In this document: positions 40,771-54,402 of the stretch, one piece after another
Layout of the letters: the number at the start of each line of letters is the position of its first letter
Position numbering within the stretch: the stretch's first letter is position 1
Origin: Symbiodinium natans
Taxonomy: Eukaryota; Sar; Dinophyceae; Suessiales; Symbiodiniaceae
Assembly: GCA_905221605.1 (NCBI GenBank)
Contig: CAJNDS010002168.1
Location: 622,233 to 686,232, forward strand
Length of the DNA stretch: 64,000 nucleotides
Reading direction: 5' to 3'
Translations under genes and position numbers: made by a program
Notes under the pieces: generated by a model
Databases searched by the model: none
Seen by the model: only the letters and a program-made list of their open reading frames with translations
What the model was told of the DNA's origin: nothing

Positions 40771-43379
40771 CACACACACATGCGGGTTTACGATAACAAG
40801 GGGCCCCTAATATAGACCCCAAAATAATACGATCCCCTTATAAGGACTCCAATAAGGTACCCCCTAATATCGTACGCCACACCCCAAATTCTAATACATA
40901 ACCCGGACTACTTCAGCGTTTGAGCCGTGCCCTCATAAACCTGCAGGGGGGGGGGGGGATTGTATGGCATGAGAGAACTATGCGCACACCCTAAACCCTA
41001 AACCCTAAACCCGAAACCCTACTTGTGTTCGCATGACCCTTTGGATAGACCCTTGTAATCTTGCAGCCCTAAACCCTAATCGAAATGGAGCCCCAGGCTC
41101 CTCAGAACATTGTTGAGCGGGTGTTGAAGGGCTTAGGGTTTAGGGTTTAGGGTTTAGAGTTTAGGGTTTAGGGTTTGGGGTTTAGGGTTTGGGGTTTATG
41201 GGGTTTAGGGTTTGGGGTTTATGGGGTTTAGGGTTTGGGGTTTAGGGTTTGGGGTTTATGGGGTTTAGGGTTTGGGGTTTATGGGGTTTAGGGTTTGAGG
41301 ATGTTTTAGGTTTATGCAAGCTGCACACCATGAGCTGTCTGGAGCGCCACTGCGGGGCCAGCAGCCAAGCCCACAGACTCCTTCGAAGCCCCAAGACCTA
41401 GCAAGGAGCTGGAGCGTGACCCTAAACCCTAAACCCTAAACCCTAAACCCTAAACCCTAAACCCTAAACCCTAAACCCTAAACCCTAAACCCTAAACCCT
41501 AAACCCTAAACCCTAAACCCTAAACCCTAAACCCTAAACCCTAAACCCTAAACCCAATTAATGTGTGCGTGAGGGTGTGTGTGTGTGTGAGGGGGCTGCA
41601 GGACTTTGGGCTGAGGAGTAGTAACTCCAATGCGTTCCGCGATATAGACAAACAAAGCAAAGATGCTTCTTGTCAAAGTAAACCCTGAATAGCCCGGCCA
41701 ACAAGCTAGACCCATACTAGTACCTAGAAGAACCCGTTTTACACTTAAAGAATTGAAGGCACCTTTAGAATCTGTCAGGTGAAAACCTTCAATTTAAACC
41801 TTTGGCTTCAAAACAGCTCAACAAACCCTGTGCAGTATCATCTTTGGAATGAAGGCCCCAACAGAGAGTCCTTACTTCGGACCCTGAACCCACCAAACAC
41901 ACAAAAACCCTAATCTAAACCTGAAACCCGAACTTAGAGTCATCCCGTACACTGAGAAACATATCAACATGTGAGGGATCCTCAGCGCATTAATTACAAG
42001 TAGACCTAAGAGTCACCTAGCAATAAAAAGGGTGCTATTTTTGGTGCAAAGGGGCTTATAAGCGACCCTAAACCCACCAAAAAAAGGGAATAAGGAGAAT
42101 ACTCTGGGTCCTAGTAGCCCTAAGCGCTGGACCCCAAACCCGAAACCGAAAAAGCCTAAACCCAAAACCCTGAGCCCTAAACCCTAAACCCTAAACCCTA
42201 AACCCTAAACCCTAAACCCTAAACCCTAAACCCTAAACCCTAAACCCTAAACCCTAAACAACCTGCGATCGAGGTGCCCCGGAGGGATGGCGAGGCGATG
42301 GGCATGGACTCCGTCATGGCATATGTCCTCGGCTTTGGGGTTTCAAATTTGGGTTTGGGGGGACACGGTTTAGGGTTTGTAGTTTATAGGGCTCTAAGGG
42401 TTTAAGGCTCACCCATATAAACAAAGAGGGCTTAGGAGGGTGAAACCCAAGTGCCCCTGAAGAAGGGCTTTTGGGGGGCATTTGGAAAGGTTGAAGAAGG
42501 AACTCTGGCTTGGAGTACTACATCCTGCAGGGCTGCTCAGAGTTCCAAGCTAGAGCGGTTCATTCGAGGGCGCTGGCGCTACGGAGAGTAAAGGGTCTAG
42601 GTCTTGGCGTCAAGAAGCTGCATTTCTCAAAAAAAACCCTAAACCCTAAATCCTAAACCCTGGATCCTAAACCCTACGTCAGGAGTTCCAGGCTTGTCAA
42701 AGGCTTCTGAATACCCTATCGTTTTCTGGGAATGTCTCAAATCGAAGCCCCAGCAGCCTTCGAGCCTGAAAATCTAATGGGTTTTTCGGGTGTTCAGGGT
42801 TTTGAGGGATCTAGGAATTTCGGGGTTTAGGGTTTGAAGGGGTTACGGTTTAGAGGTGGGAAATATAAAAATCCTCCATTCTCTAGATCCTAGAGTCTCG
42901 AGTAATCTTGGCATGAAAGGTGGGTAACCTGGTGTTTCTTCGTTCCTTGAAGGGGTTTTGGGACCCCGAAAACAGAAGGAAGAAGGCCAACTCTAAACCC
43001 TAAACCCTAAACCCAATCCCCTAAACCCTTGTAGACCCTGAACGCGTGAACCCGTCAACCCATTCAAGTTCGTGGGGGGAGTTGATGTGGAGAGGCTTCC
43101 CCATATGCACATGCGTGCACGCATGGCAATGTCTGAAAGTAGGCGTGACCTTTTGTGGGGGGGGGTGGGGGCCTGGAACAAGGAGTGTAGTTTCTTGGGG
43201 TGTGGTAGGGGTACCCTTATTTTGACCCTAAACCCTACACCCTAAACCCTAAAACCCTAAACCCAAAACCCTCTGCACCCCTAGACCCTGAACTGTGGAA
43301 CAGATGGGGCGGCTGTTGGTTTCGGGTTAGGGTTTAGAGTTTAGGGCTTAGGGTTTCGGGTTTAGGGTTTAGGGTTTAG

Positions 43380-43486
43380 GGCTAGTTGACAAGTTTGGGA
43401 AGCTGGGCGGGTCCCGAAATTCCTCGACCACAAGCCCTCTCGACAGATTCAGTCGATCCGTGTGGACGATTTCGGCTGAAGCTGAG
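43380..43486 (+). CDS. Plus-strand exon with a telomeric acceptor
   Basis: 107 nt whose acceptor AG is the last TTTAG of a telomeric tract and whose donor is GAG|GTAGGC. It reads LVDKFGKLGGSRNSSTTSPL then DRFSRSVWTISAEAE. The antisense strand has an ORF too, but without matching splice sites. Product unrecognised. A downstream plus-strand stretch (44026-44118) reads MPAELRSTDAFATPFRRSVL and ends at a stop; its antisense is equally open. Confidence 0.4.
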
Positions 43487-45689
43487 GTAGGCCAACCCGT
43501 AAGGGCACTTCTTTGCCCAGAACCCCCGCAAAAACACCGCAAAGCCTCTACACCTAAAGGCTCCCACGTAGTACCTTTCTGGGCTAGTATACTAGAAGCC
43601 CCAAGAACTAACTAAACCAAAAACAGAACTACGTTACAGCCTTCAGATAAATCCTGAACACTGACCCTAAACCCCAAACCCGAAACCCTAAACTCAAGAC
43701 CCTAAGCCCGAAACCCTTATAAACGCTAAACCTTAGACCCTAAACCCCAAAGCCTGAACACTGAAACCGCCCAGGGGCGGGAGGACCTCCACGCCCATCT
43801 GCCTCTCCAGCCTTGATGCAAGGGTTTGAGCCTCTTGTTGAGGCTTTAGGGTTTAGGGCTTAGGGTTTAGGGTTTAGGGTCTAGGGTTTAGGGTTTCGGG
43901 TTGAGGGTTTCAGGTTTATTTGTATTATGCCCTAAGTGATCCCTTGCCAAACCTCAACCATCATCCAGATCATCCAGATCCACTAACCCCGAACTTCAAC
44001 GCAAAAGTCGAGAGAACAGGAAGATGCCGGCAGAGCTGAGAAGCACGGACGCGTTTGCTACCCCATTCCGACGCTCAGTTTTGATCAACCAAAGAAGAAG
44101 AGGCCCGCAGAGCTAAGATGTGCGGGATGACGCCCGTTTTGCTGGCCAGCAGCGTCAAAACGGCAGCAAGGCGCGCGCAAAATTGCTTCCCCCGAGCCCG
44201 AAAAGGCCTAAACCCGAAGTCATGAGATGCTTCAACCTCAAAATCTGAAGCCCCAAACCCGAAAAAAAAAACACAACCTAAAGCCTGCACTGTTCAGCTA
44301 ACCCTAAACTCCTACCTGAAGGCTCTAATGTAGTTCCGTTTTGGTTTAGACATAGGGGATTTTGGCACACTACCCCAAAAAGGTACTACATACGAGCCTT
44401 TGGGTAAACTCTCTTTTGCATACTCGGGAAGAACGAGTGGGGGGGGGGAGTATTTTTGGTAACTGTTGCTCTTCCTTGATTGCCTTCTATCCAAAAGAAA
44501 GAACCCTGCAGACAGTGCGGCCGGTCATCAGCACATCGCCCACACGTTTAGGGCTCTAACCCTAGACCCAAAACCCAACCCCCTACATGCAGGCCGCGGG
44601 GACTCAGCGGCCAAGGAGACTGGCAGGTGGGCAGAGCAGTTCCGGATGACCCTGTCGAAGAATTGGCTTCGGGTTTGGGGTTTCGGGTTTAGGGTTGAGG
44701 GTTTCGTGTTTAAGGTTCAGGGTTTGGGCCGCGGGGTCGAGGGTTCGACAAGATTTCGATGAACATGCTATATGTTGTAAAGTTTTTTGGTGAATGACAG
44801 TCGATGTGGTTTTGTGTTTATGTTAAAGTCCAACGCCGGACTTTGGGGGTATGATGTCATGTGTAATTCTAGTACATGTTTCTTCGCAAGGAAACTCGAT
44901 AACAGTTCGAGTGTGCCGGGTGCCGGGAGAGGGGCGGGGTAATTCGTCACGCCCGCTTGCCCCACTTTGGGGGGGACCCTCCAGAAGTTCAAAGATGGCG
45001 CAAACATTGTGAAAGAAACCAGACCTCTGTTGGGGAAGGGGGCGTGAAGGCTGGCGGAAGGGCGGGGGTTGTGACGGGTCAAAAAGTGACACCTAAACCC
45101 TGAACCCTCTCGAAATCAAGAAGTGTACGAAACGCTAAACTAGGGCACAAGGAAAAGAATCTTCGAACCTCGAGGGGGGTCGCCGAACCTTCTTCGAACC
45201 CTTCGGGGTTCATGGGGGGTTCGCAGGATTTCTGATTTCATTATAGGGTTGTTAAGGTTCCAGGGGGGGTGGGTACTTAGAGCTGGGGAGCCTTAGGGAG
45301 TACTGGGGAGTGTTAGGGAACCTTGGGTTACATACACTCTTTGAACCCCCTCCCTTAAGAGCCCTATAATTAAGAACCCTAAGCCCTAAACCCTAAACCC
45401 TCTAACTCCCCTCTTTCCCTAAGCTCGAGAATCAAACCCTAAACTCTAAGCCCTGAAGCTTGAGGTAGAGGCAACTGCAATAGGCTTCAGGGGCACCGGG
45501 GCGGGGGGGGGGGGAGGGCTGTGTGGAGGGGTCACGGCCTCAGCCTGTGGTAGGATGGACCTTAAAACCCTCTGAAAAACAAAATCCTGAATCTGATCCT
45601 CTTAAACCCCAAAAAGGGACAACATAAAACACCTCTGAAAGAAGATTCCTGAACATGATCCTCTTAAACACAACAAGGGGAAATATGTA

Positions 45690-45808
45690 AAACCCTACTT
45701 TGGAGTGGACCCTGGAAAAAAAGTATATACTTTTTAGGTATAAGTAGCTACAACGGGAACCCAGAACCAAAAAAAGTATTAAAGTACAGTACTGCAAAAC
45801 CCAGAAAA
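45690..45808. mobile_element. Element pair 17555-17665 / 45690-45808, nearly identical
   Basis: The two copies share GTATATACTTTTTAGGTATA and GGAACCCAGAACCAAAAAAA followed by GTATTAAAGTACAGTACT with very few differences over about 110 bp, far closer than copies of other families. This suggests recent movement. Confidence 0.65.
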
Positions 45809-45835
45809 TGTCCCAAGGGCCTCAGGCTGTCGTAG

Positions 45836-45935
45836 GATGCCCCCACCGGCAAAGAAGCCAAGATCGCTTGGTGCGCAGAAGGCACCGCGGAGTACAAGGA
45901 GACACCTCCGCATCATGGGACCGAAATCCCCAAGG
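45836..45935 (+). CDS. Plus-strand exon, faint HSP90-like look
   Basis: 100 nt, acceptor CTGTCGTAG, donor AAGG|GTTTAGGG in a telomeric tract. Reads DAPTGKEAKIAWCAEGTAEY then KETPPHHGTEI. The pattern W-x(4)-G-x(3)-Y...GTEI recalls the end of the N-terminal domain of HSP90 proteins, but one exon is not enough to call it. Third codon positions are GC-rich. Another plus stretch lies at 47133-47222. Confidence 0.4.
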
Positions 45936-48654
45936 GTTTAGGGTTTAGGGTTTAGGGTTTAGGGTTTAGGGCTTAGGGCTTAGGGTTTAGGGTTTAGGGT
46001 TTAGGGCCTTGTAGGCTTTCTAGGACTTTAGGGCTTAGGCTTTAGGGTATTGGGGATATCACCTCACAGCTTCCGAGGCTTTCACTTGCTGTGTTTCTTT
46101 TGTTAACCCCTAGGCCCTAAACCCTAAACCCTAAACCCTAAACCCTAAACCCTAAACCCTAAACCCTAAACCCTAAACCCTAAACACAAGAAACCCTTGG
46201 GCCTTTTGAGGGCTTTTGGAGGCATTAGGGCTGTTAAGGGTTCTCTTATGGGCGTGGGGTCCCTGTCTACTATTGGCTTCAGAACCCAAAAGACACAAGA
46301 TGACAATCTCGCCCTATGCCCTTATGAGGAAGAACATTTTTCATGTCTTTGAATACTTTTATTATCTTTGTTTTGTTTTATTTTTTATTTTTTTGGGGGG
46401 GGGGGGTTCTGAAGCAGATAGTAGCTTCAAAAAGACCTAAACTGAAATGGAAGCCCTGTAAGTGGAGTGACCTTTACACACGCACCAAAGGGGAAGTGTC
46501 CTTTATTTGGATATCTTGCTTAAGGTACAAGGTCACTCTAGGTAGGCCGTACCGAAAGGGAGAAGTGCAGCTGCCTGAATGATAGGGTTTAGAGTTTAGG
46601 GTTTAGGGTTTAGGGTTTAGGGTTTAGGGTTTAGGGTGAGCCCTACACCGGCCTCCTTCACCAAGTCGGCGCGCCGCTGTCGCCGCGTCGAAGCTGGACA
46701 GACATAGGGCCAGGGCGCCGGCAATGGCGGGGACCAGCCTCTGCAGTCCAGGGGTGAGGGTTTACAGAGTTTGGGCTTGAATTGTAAACCCTAAAAGCCC
46801 TAAGCCCCAATATAGGGGTGCTTATGGGGCTTCAGTGCTGGCGTTTAGGGTTTAGGGTTTAGGGTTTAGGGTTTAGGGTTTAGGGTTTAGGGTTTAGGGT
46901 TTAGGGTTGGGGTTTAGGGTTTCGGGTGTTGAATATTAAGCTGACTTCTCAAGGGGGGATTGGAGGAGCGACTAGTATACCACAACAGCAATAAACTATA
47001 GGGTGTTTATTGGTGTTTCTATAGGGATTGCGAAGAGAGTAGAGTAGAATCCACACCACCTGAACCAGCAATGGGTTAAGGCGTGCGAGGATTGCTTCGC
47101 CACTTTGCACGTTTTTTTTTGCGGGTTTTGTAAAAGAAGAATGCCTGAAGACCTTTCGCATTTGCCTCGCGCCTCCAAAATGAGACCGCATGGAAACCGG
47201 CACCAGCATAAACCCAAAGGTGCCAACAACTGTTGGCGCATTCCCTAGACCCTATAAGCCCCAAACCTTAAACCCTAAACCCTAAACCCTAAACCCTAAA
47301 CCCTAAACCCTAAACCTAAACCCTAAACCTAATTAGCTCCACAAAATCGTTCAGATCCGGATGTGTCCGGAGCCAGTGGATGTTTCATCGGGGTCCTCTT
47401 TGTTTCAGAGACGGGACTTCGAGCAGTGCAGTTGTGAAGGAACTCTGAGCCCCAAAATTTCTGGGTTTAGGTTTAGGGTTTAGGATTTATATAGGGTTTA
47501 GGGTTTAGGGTGCACCCAAAAAACCAACCATTCGGGCATTGCTGGCAGGAGGCACGTTCACGACCAGCCCGTGAATATGAAACAGCGGTAGGCAGTTCAT
47601 CACCACATCACCTCAGGTTGTCACCGGGTTTAGGGTTTAGGGTTCAGGGTTCAGGGTTTAGGGTTTAGGGTTTAGGGTTTAGGGTTTAGGGCTCGGGCTG
47701 GGCGTCTGCCTACAGAAAAGATTGTTAGACAGTTAGATCACGCCATGAGGCTTGGGCCCATACGACCCTACGACGATTCGCTTCCGTCGCCAAGCCTGAA
47801 AACCACCCCCCCCCCCCCCCCCCAAAAAAAAAAAAAAAAAAACCTAAACCCTAAAACCTAAACCCTAGACTCTGAACCCCAAACCCTACACCCTAAACCC
47901 TAGACTCTGAACCCTAGACCCTGAACCCAAAAATGGCTGTGAAGCCATGATCTCCTCCAACTAGGTTCCCAAGCCCAAACTCCCAACCCCCAAACCCTAC
48001 AGGGTTCAGGGTTTGGGGTTTGGGGTTTAGAGCTAAGGGACCCAAAGCCCCCTCATAACTGAGGGTTTCGGGTTTAGGGCTTAGGTGTACACAGGATGAC
48101 GAAAAATCATTCAAAAACATCATTGATTGAAATGGTCATAATAACTGATTATAAATCTACCAGAATCAGTTCTAGCTGTGTTCCTTAAATAAGGGGCATT
48201 CGGGTCTGTGGGAAAGGGTTGCGGTGCAAAAGGTGTGTTCTGGTGCAGAGTCCGAACGTCGAGAATCGACGGGGCCTTCGCCTAGATGCAACCTTGTACC
48301 TCAAAAAGAAACATACCGATATTTCGGGTAGACATATCTCATTTGAAGCCTAAACCCTAAACCCTAAATCCTAAACCCTAAACCCTAAACCGTAAACCCT
48401 AAACCCTAAACCCTAAACCTTAAACCCTAAACCCCAAACCCTAAACCCTGTGCAGGCGGGGTGGCCGGGTCTCACTTGAAGAGTGGAAGCGATGCAGATT
48501 GCTCCGCTGCACATGTTCCTTCGCTGTCTTAGGGTAGTTACCCGGGTTACCCGGCCCCTTAGTTTGGGCCCTTTAGGGCTCAGGGAAGTGCAGGGCTTAG
48601 GTTTTAGGGTTTAGGGTTTAGGGTTTAGGGTTTAGGGTTTAGGGTTTAGGGGAG

Positions 48655-48815
48655 CCTTACATACCCCGTGCTGGTAACACCCAAGGGCTCGCACCTTCAG
48701 CACCCGTTAAAGAAGGTAAGGGACCAGGGTTTAGGGTTTAGGGTTTAGGGTTTAGGGGTCTAGGGTCTAGGGTCTAGGGTCTGGGGTCTAGGGTACCACA
48801 TTAAGAGGCCATGCA
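48655..48815. mobile_element. Element family 7 copy interrupted by a telomeric tract
   Basis: AAGGTAAGGGACCA is followed by TTTAGGG/TCTAGGG units (48727-48794), then ACCACATTAAGAGGCCATGC. The uninterrupted counterpart at 57918-57950 reads GGACCATATTAAGGGACTGT. ACCA is repeated at both sides of the tract. Other copies 6992-7135 and 26515-26640. Confidence 0.6.
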
Positions 48816-49270
48816 ACTGCCCCCTAAGTCCTACCTGCAGCCTCTAACGTAGTTCCTCTTCGGGTTCGTATAGCTGGTATGCTACCCCAAAACAGCACCA
48901 GGAGCCCTGAGGTGAACCCCAAACCATGGTGACACAAGTCTTCGGGCTCTGCAGATGTCTAACCCTGAACCCTGAACCCAAAAGACGCCCTAAACCCTAA
49001 ACCCTAAACCCTAAACCCTAAACCCTACGTCCCTACATCCTAGACCTTTCAGGGCTTCGGGGTAATGCAGCTGCGGGCTGCAAGTGCAGCTGAGGCCAGC
49101 TTGGGGGCTTAGGGTTTATGGAGACTCCGCGACCTGGGTGTTGAAATCTGAGAGTTTAGGGTTTAGGGTTTAGGGTTTAGTGTTTAGGGCTGAGGCACAT
49201 CACGAACGCCGCCGATAATTTAACATCACCACGCACAGCCCCAATCAATGCAGGTTCATTCCACTAGCGA

Positions 49271-49480
49271 TTTTTGCAAGAGCGCAATCCGAGGTGCTGT
49301 TTCTACTGGTACCACCCTTTTCTTCGAACAGTCGAGGGCAGAGCTTACTGGTTCATCGTAGGAAATGAGGGACTTCGGGGCGTGTTTTTTGAAAACCGCC
49401 ATATATTGGGGGACATCATACTAAGAGTCAGGGGGAAATGGCTCACTGGGTCTCCGTTTGCACTGTATTTCGAAGTCTGA
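49271..49480 (+). CDS. Plus-strand ORF ending in a stop, probable C-terminal exon
   Basis: An unbroken frame of about 67 codons in non-repeat sequence, reading RTVEGRAYWFIVGNEGLRGV and DIILRVRGKWLTGSPFALYF, stop TGA at 49478-49480. No ATG opens it; an acceptor such as GCAAGAG (49275) or CAATGCAG (49252) could. Hydrophobic and beta-like. Not recognised. Confidence 0.45.
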   Translation, partial: FLQERNPRCCFYWYHPFLRTVEGRAYWFIVGNEGLRGVFFENRHILGDIILRVRGKWLTGSPFALYFEV

Positions 49481-49578
49481 CATGAAGTCATAGCAACACC
49501 TAGGCGCTGTCTTTAGGGTTTAGGGTTCAGGGTTTAAGGTCACTCAATGCCATATTCAGTTCGCCTGAATATGTTCAG

Positions 49579-49644
49579 GATGATGCGCCTGAGAGTACTG
49601 GCAACACGGTGATCCAGTCGAGCTTACACCGATTCGATCGTTTC
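49579..49644 (+). CDS. Plus-strand exon
   Basis: 66 nt, phase 0/0, acceptor ATGTTCAG, donor TTC|GTTGGG, reading DDAPESTGNTVIQSSLHRFD. The frame stays open past the donor into a C-rich run at 49669-49725, so the 3' border could be later. It follows the apparent stop at 49480, so it would be the next gene. Confidence 0.35.
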
Positions 49645-51023
49645 GTTGGGCACTGGATGGCAGATGCCCAACCCCCCCCACCCCCCCTCCCCCCCTCTCC
49701 CGCCCCTCCCCCCCCTCCCCCCCCTGCAATTACACAATACGCACACAATCACGCCAAACCACAAACATCAAAAAGCCGACAAGGAGTTAGGAACGCAACC
49801 CCAAACTGCACTCGAAGTTGCGCATGGGTCAGCGGCACGAGCTTTGGCCTGGCAGCGGGCGGAGCCGAGTGATTCGGTTTTATAGGGGGTGGGTCTGGGG
49901 TGGGCATAAGGGGGGTATAAGGGGAGCATAAGGGGGGTATAGGGGGGTTTTAACGGGGGTCTAAGGGGGGTAGGAGAGAGGGAGGGTGCAGGGGGGAGGG
50001 TGGAGGTTGAACTTAAGGGTTTTTATTTTGTTTCTATATTATTTAATGAGCTTGCTGTGTGAGGTCGTTAAAACTTGTTGAGCATTTTGAGGCCAAATTT
50101 GGAGGCGTCCGCCCCAAACCCTTAACCCTGAACCCCCAAACCCTATGCCTCCTCGTGGACCCGCTGGTGTGCAACGCCAAGCCGACTTCCTCGCGACTGC
50201 CTGGCTCAGGCTCTAAGATCCAAGCTTTTGGGTTTGGCAGTCTGAAGGTTATTAGCCCTCAACCCTAAACCTATTCAGGATCCCCGAAAACCCCAAAATT
50301 GTTTAGGGGGGTGGGGGGGCCTGCGCACTAAAGCGAGTCCAACTTTAGTATAAGGGGAATATGGGAACATCCCTAAACCCTAAACCCCAGAGCCAAACCC
50401 TAACCCTAAACCCTATATAGGGGAACATCCCAACAGTTGCACCCCTGGAGCTGCACGCACACTCGTCCCAAGCTGCGCGTCACGAGGTACACGGGAGCGC
50501 TGTCGCCAGAGTAGCCGGCGGGTGCACAGCTCGTGTTGGCCTGGGAGGGCTTTTCCCACACTCGAACCCAGAGGGTCCATATATGTAGTACGATTGTGGA
50601 ATTATAGGTACCCGAAAAACCATACCATAGAGGGTTTTTGGGCACCTAATTCCATAGTGGCACTACATATGACCCTCGAGTAGACTCTGAGGCTCAGACA
50701 GCAGCCCCAAAACCCAAACCTTACCTCCCTGTCTCGGTTTAAGCCGTTTAGGGTCTTTTTAGGCTCTTCCCCTGATCCGCCCTAAACCCCAAATTCCTAA
50801 ACCCAAAGCCCTGTTGAATACAGCTTGAGCTACGCATGTTGGGGTAGAGCTTCGTGTGCAGGATGCCCTGTAATATGTGTTCTTATTTCTAACAGCTCCC
50901 CCTCTTATCCTGGTCATGGAAAAGTATGGTGGATGAGGCAGGCGAAATAGCAGCCCGAAACCCTAAACCCTAAACCATAAACCCTAAACCCTAAACCCTA
51001 AACCCGAAACCCTAAACCCTAAA

Positions 51024-51086
51024 CGCATCTGAATCCTAAACCCTAAACCCTAAACCCTAAACCCTAAACCCTAAACCGCATCTGAA
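51024..51086. repeat. Telomeric tract between 10-bp direct repeats
   Basis: CGCATCTGAA at 51024-51033 and 51077-51086 flank six CCCTAAA units. The adjoining stretch 51087-51165 is open and exon-like on both strands, so the tract may start or end an intron. Confidence 0.7.
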
Positions 51087-51547
51087 CCACTGGGGCGCCG
51101 GGCGGTGCTGAGCGTGAAGAGGCCCGCCGAGCCGCTTGCAGAAGTCATCTTCATCACCTACGATTTGCCGAATAAGCACACAAAAAAAACAAAACATATA
51201 TATATATATGTATATATATATATATTCTACATATATATATATGTATATATATATATACATGTAATATCTATATATATACATGTAATATCTATATCTATAT
51301 CTATATCTATATCTATATCTATATATTCTTCCTGATAAGTAGGGATGATTATTCTTACTATTGGGGGGCCAGAGAGCCCAATGGTAGGTACCTTAGGCCG
51401 TACGAAGATCCCTATGAAGTAGCTTTAGGGTTTTAGGGTTCAGGGTTCCTCCTTATAAGAGCAATGTGGGGGTTCTTAAGCACACGCTAGTCACCTGGAC
51501 CGGTCCAGGGCTTAAGGTGCTTTCAGGGCTTCACAGTTGTCTTTCTT

Positions 51548-51550
51548 TTC

Positions 51551-51599
<49 letters not shown>

Positions 51600-51622
51600 G
51601 CTGTTGCTGTTGCTGTTGTTGC

Positions 51623-51713
<91 letters not shown>

Positions 51714-51718
51714 CTTTT
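51548..51718. repeat. TTG trinucleotide array
   Basis: About 56 TTG/CTG units. A TA array (51197-51260) and a TATATC array (51285-51325) lie just upstream. The leucine and valine ORFs across it are not genes. Confidence 0.95.
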
Positions 51719-54402
51719 TTTCTTGTTTTAGTTGTTTTTTTTTTTGGGGGGGGGGGCTCGAGGGCTGTTCTAGGGTTTTGGGGTATCGGGATATAGGGTC
51801 TCAGGCCTTAACCCTAAAGTTAGGGTTTTAACCCTAAACCCTGAACCCTCAACCCTAAACCCTACCTTAGCCATTCTCAACCCGATGGCGACGCTCCTCA
51901 TCCTCCAGGAAGGCGATTCTCTAAAGTAGGTTCCTTTTTTGGGTCGGCTTCATTAAGCCTTCTTCGTCGGGGGTTTAAAGTTAGAGTTTAGCGTTTAGGG
52001 TGGGTAGTGACCCTAAATTAGGGCCCCTTTTGGGGTCCCTATAAAAAGTAATGGCACCTTAAACTCTTAATTGCTTCTCCAATAACCAAGGGAAAAAAGG
52101 GTTAAACTTCAATCTTCCTGCTGAATAAGGAACCCCAAAAGGTTTAAAGTTCAAGTGTTGGCTTTGGCTAGGTAAGTAAAAAGACCTCCAACGGGACCCG
52201 CGTTTAAGAGGACTATCTTACCCATTCTTTAGGGTTTGGGGTTTCGGGTTAAGGGTTTAAGGAGATCATTGGCCGCAAGGTCTTCCCTGGTGCGAAGACA
52301 TTGGAGTGTTGGAGGAGTCCCTATGCCCTAAACCCTAATTCCGAAACCCTAAACCCTGAAGGTGGGTGTTGCCCAATCCCTCACCTTGCTGTTCTAGTGT
52401 AGCGCGGTTTCGGGTTTAGGGTTCAGGGTCTCCGGGTTCAGGATTTAGGGTTTTAGTGTTCAGGGTTTTCGGGTTTCGGGGCTTAAGGGTATTAGGGTCC
52501 AATTAGGGTATAGTGTCATTTCTTCAGGGGATTCTCACTAAAGGCGAATAACCCTAACGCTAGCAAAAACACTACTTCAGCCGTTTATAGAAAGTGATCC
52601 CCTACATTTATGGCACCCGAAGCCCTAAACTCCCAAAAGGACCGTGATATGTAGGGTTTAGGGTTTAGGGTTTAGGGTTTAGGGTTTAGGCGGTTTAGGG
52701 TTTAGGGTTTAGGGTTTAGGGTTTAGGGCTTAGGGTTTACTTCAACCCCTCAAGCCCGAAATCTCAAACCCTAGACCCCAACCCCAAAAAACCTTAAACC
52801 CTTAAACCTTCACCCCCGACCTTGGGCTTCACACTAAACCCTAAAAGTAGGAAAATCCCAACCGAAAACCCAAAACCCAAAACCCTAAACCCCCAAAGGA
52901 AGTGAGGGGTAAACCCAAAACCCTAAACCCTAAACCCTAAGCCCTCGGAGCTGTGCCTTGACTCTCAATCCTAACTTGAGCTTCACCCTAAACCCTAACA
53001 CCCTAAAACCCTGAAAACCCTAAACCCTTAAAACCCTGAAACCCTGAAAATCCTAAAACCCTATGTATGCCCTAGACCTCAATTAACCCCTTAACCCGTA
53101 AACCCTTAAACCCCAGGCCCTAAACCCTAACCTTGGGCATACCTAGGCCCTAAACCCCAAAACCCCAACACCCCAACACCCCTAACCCCTAAACCCTAAA
53201 CCCCAAAACCCCACAACCCCACAACCCCAAAACCCCAAAACCCTAAACCCTAAACCCTGAGAGCTGCGCCTTCACTCCCAATCCTCGGGCTGCCATCTCC
53301 GCCAGGGCGGCCGACACTGCTGCAAGGCCCTCGTGGAGCCTCGGGTCTTCCATCAGCCTTTTTTTGGGAGTTTACGGTTTAGGGTTTAGGGTTTAGAGTT
53401 TCAAGGTTTTGCAGGGTTTAGGGCTTAGGCTTGGGTTTGGGATTTTCGGGGTTGGTGTATAAAGAACTTAAAGTCAGCCATAGACAGAATATGCCGTGCA
53501 TGCTACAGTTCCTCTATGTTGCTACCTGAAATGGAATTCCTCCAAACCCTACACCCTAGACCATAAACCCTAAACCCTGAAGCTTGAACCCTAAACCCTA
53601 AACCTTTAAACCCTAAACCCTAAACCCTAAACCCTAAACCCTAAACCCTAAACCCTAAACCCTAAAATCTCAAACCCAAACCGGTCCAGGGTGTTGGCGC
53701 GTTCTAGGGTTCTAGGGTTTTAGGGTTTTGGGCTTCGGGTTGAGGTGGTTTTGCTTATTCCGGTACAAACTCAGCAAGACCCCCAAAGGTGGAAGTTCAA
53801 CTAGGCTAAAGAAGCTGTGTCTCTCTGACAGGCGCCAAACAACAAACCCTAATTTATCTGGCGTGTTTTCCCCGAAGTTCATGTTGATAGAGATGCGTAC
53901 GCCAAAGAAAACACGCTCAACGCATGAAATAGTTGGCCCAACTCCCCACGACTACAACCACTGCTGCTGCGGAACACCAGCAGACTTGCAGGAAGGTCAC
54001 GCAAGGCGAATTCGATTTCCTTGGGTCAGCGAGCGCCACACTTGAACACAACTTCTGCTTCTTTACTCAGTTGGGCTAGGATAACCCAATGACACTATGC
54101 GTGCAAGTCTAAGTATCACTGATGAAGAAGCAAGATGTTAGCTGGATTCAACCGCAAGCTGCAGGAGATTCCAGGCGAAGAGCCCATCATGCATGACATT
54201 GAAGCCTCAACCCCGATTCCTGATCAAGCCTTACCCTTTAAGCTCACAGTTAGAAGCTCCGCCCTAAACCCTAAACCCTAAACCCTAAACCCCAAACCCC
54301 AAACCCTAAACCCTAAACCCTTTCACACAGCCATGTGCTAGAAGGTGCCAGAGGTTCAGTGCCTGCGAGCTTCACGTCAACTCGAGGCCCTAAACCATAC
54401 CT

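Larger units (their letters stand above)
39780..43370. other. Region with few firm exons
   Basis: Telomeric tracts, the large microsatellite block, family 3 and 9 elements. Weak exon candidates: 39916-39993 (plus), 41325-41402 (minus), 42254-42328 (either strand), 42492-42590 (plus, NSGLEYYILQGCSEFQARAV), 43044-43134 (minus). Confidence 0.35.

Noticed and set aside
51466-51831. Poly-leucine / poly-valine protein
   Set aside because: Translation of the TTG array; no flanking coding signal.
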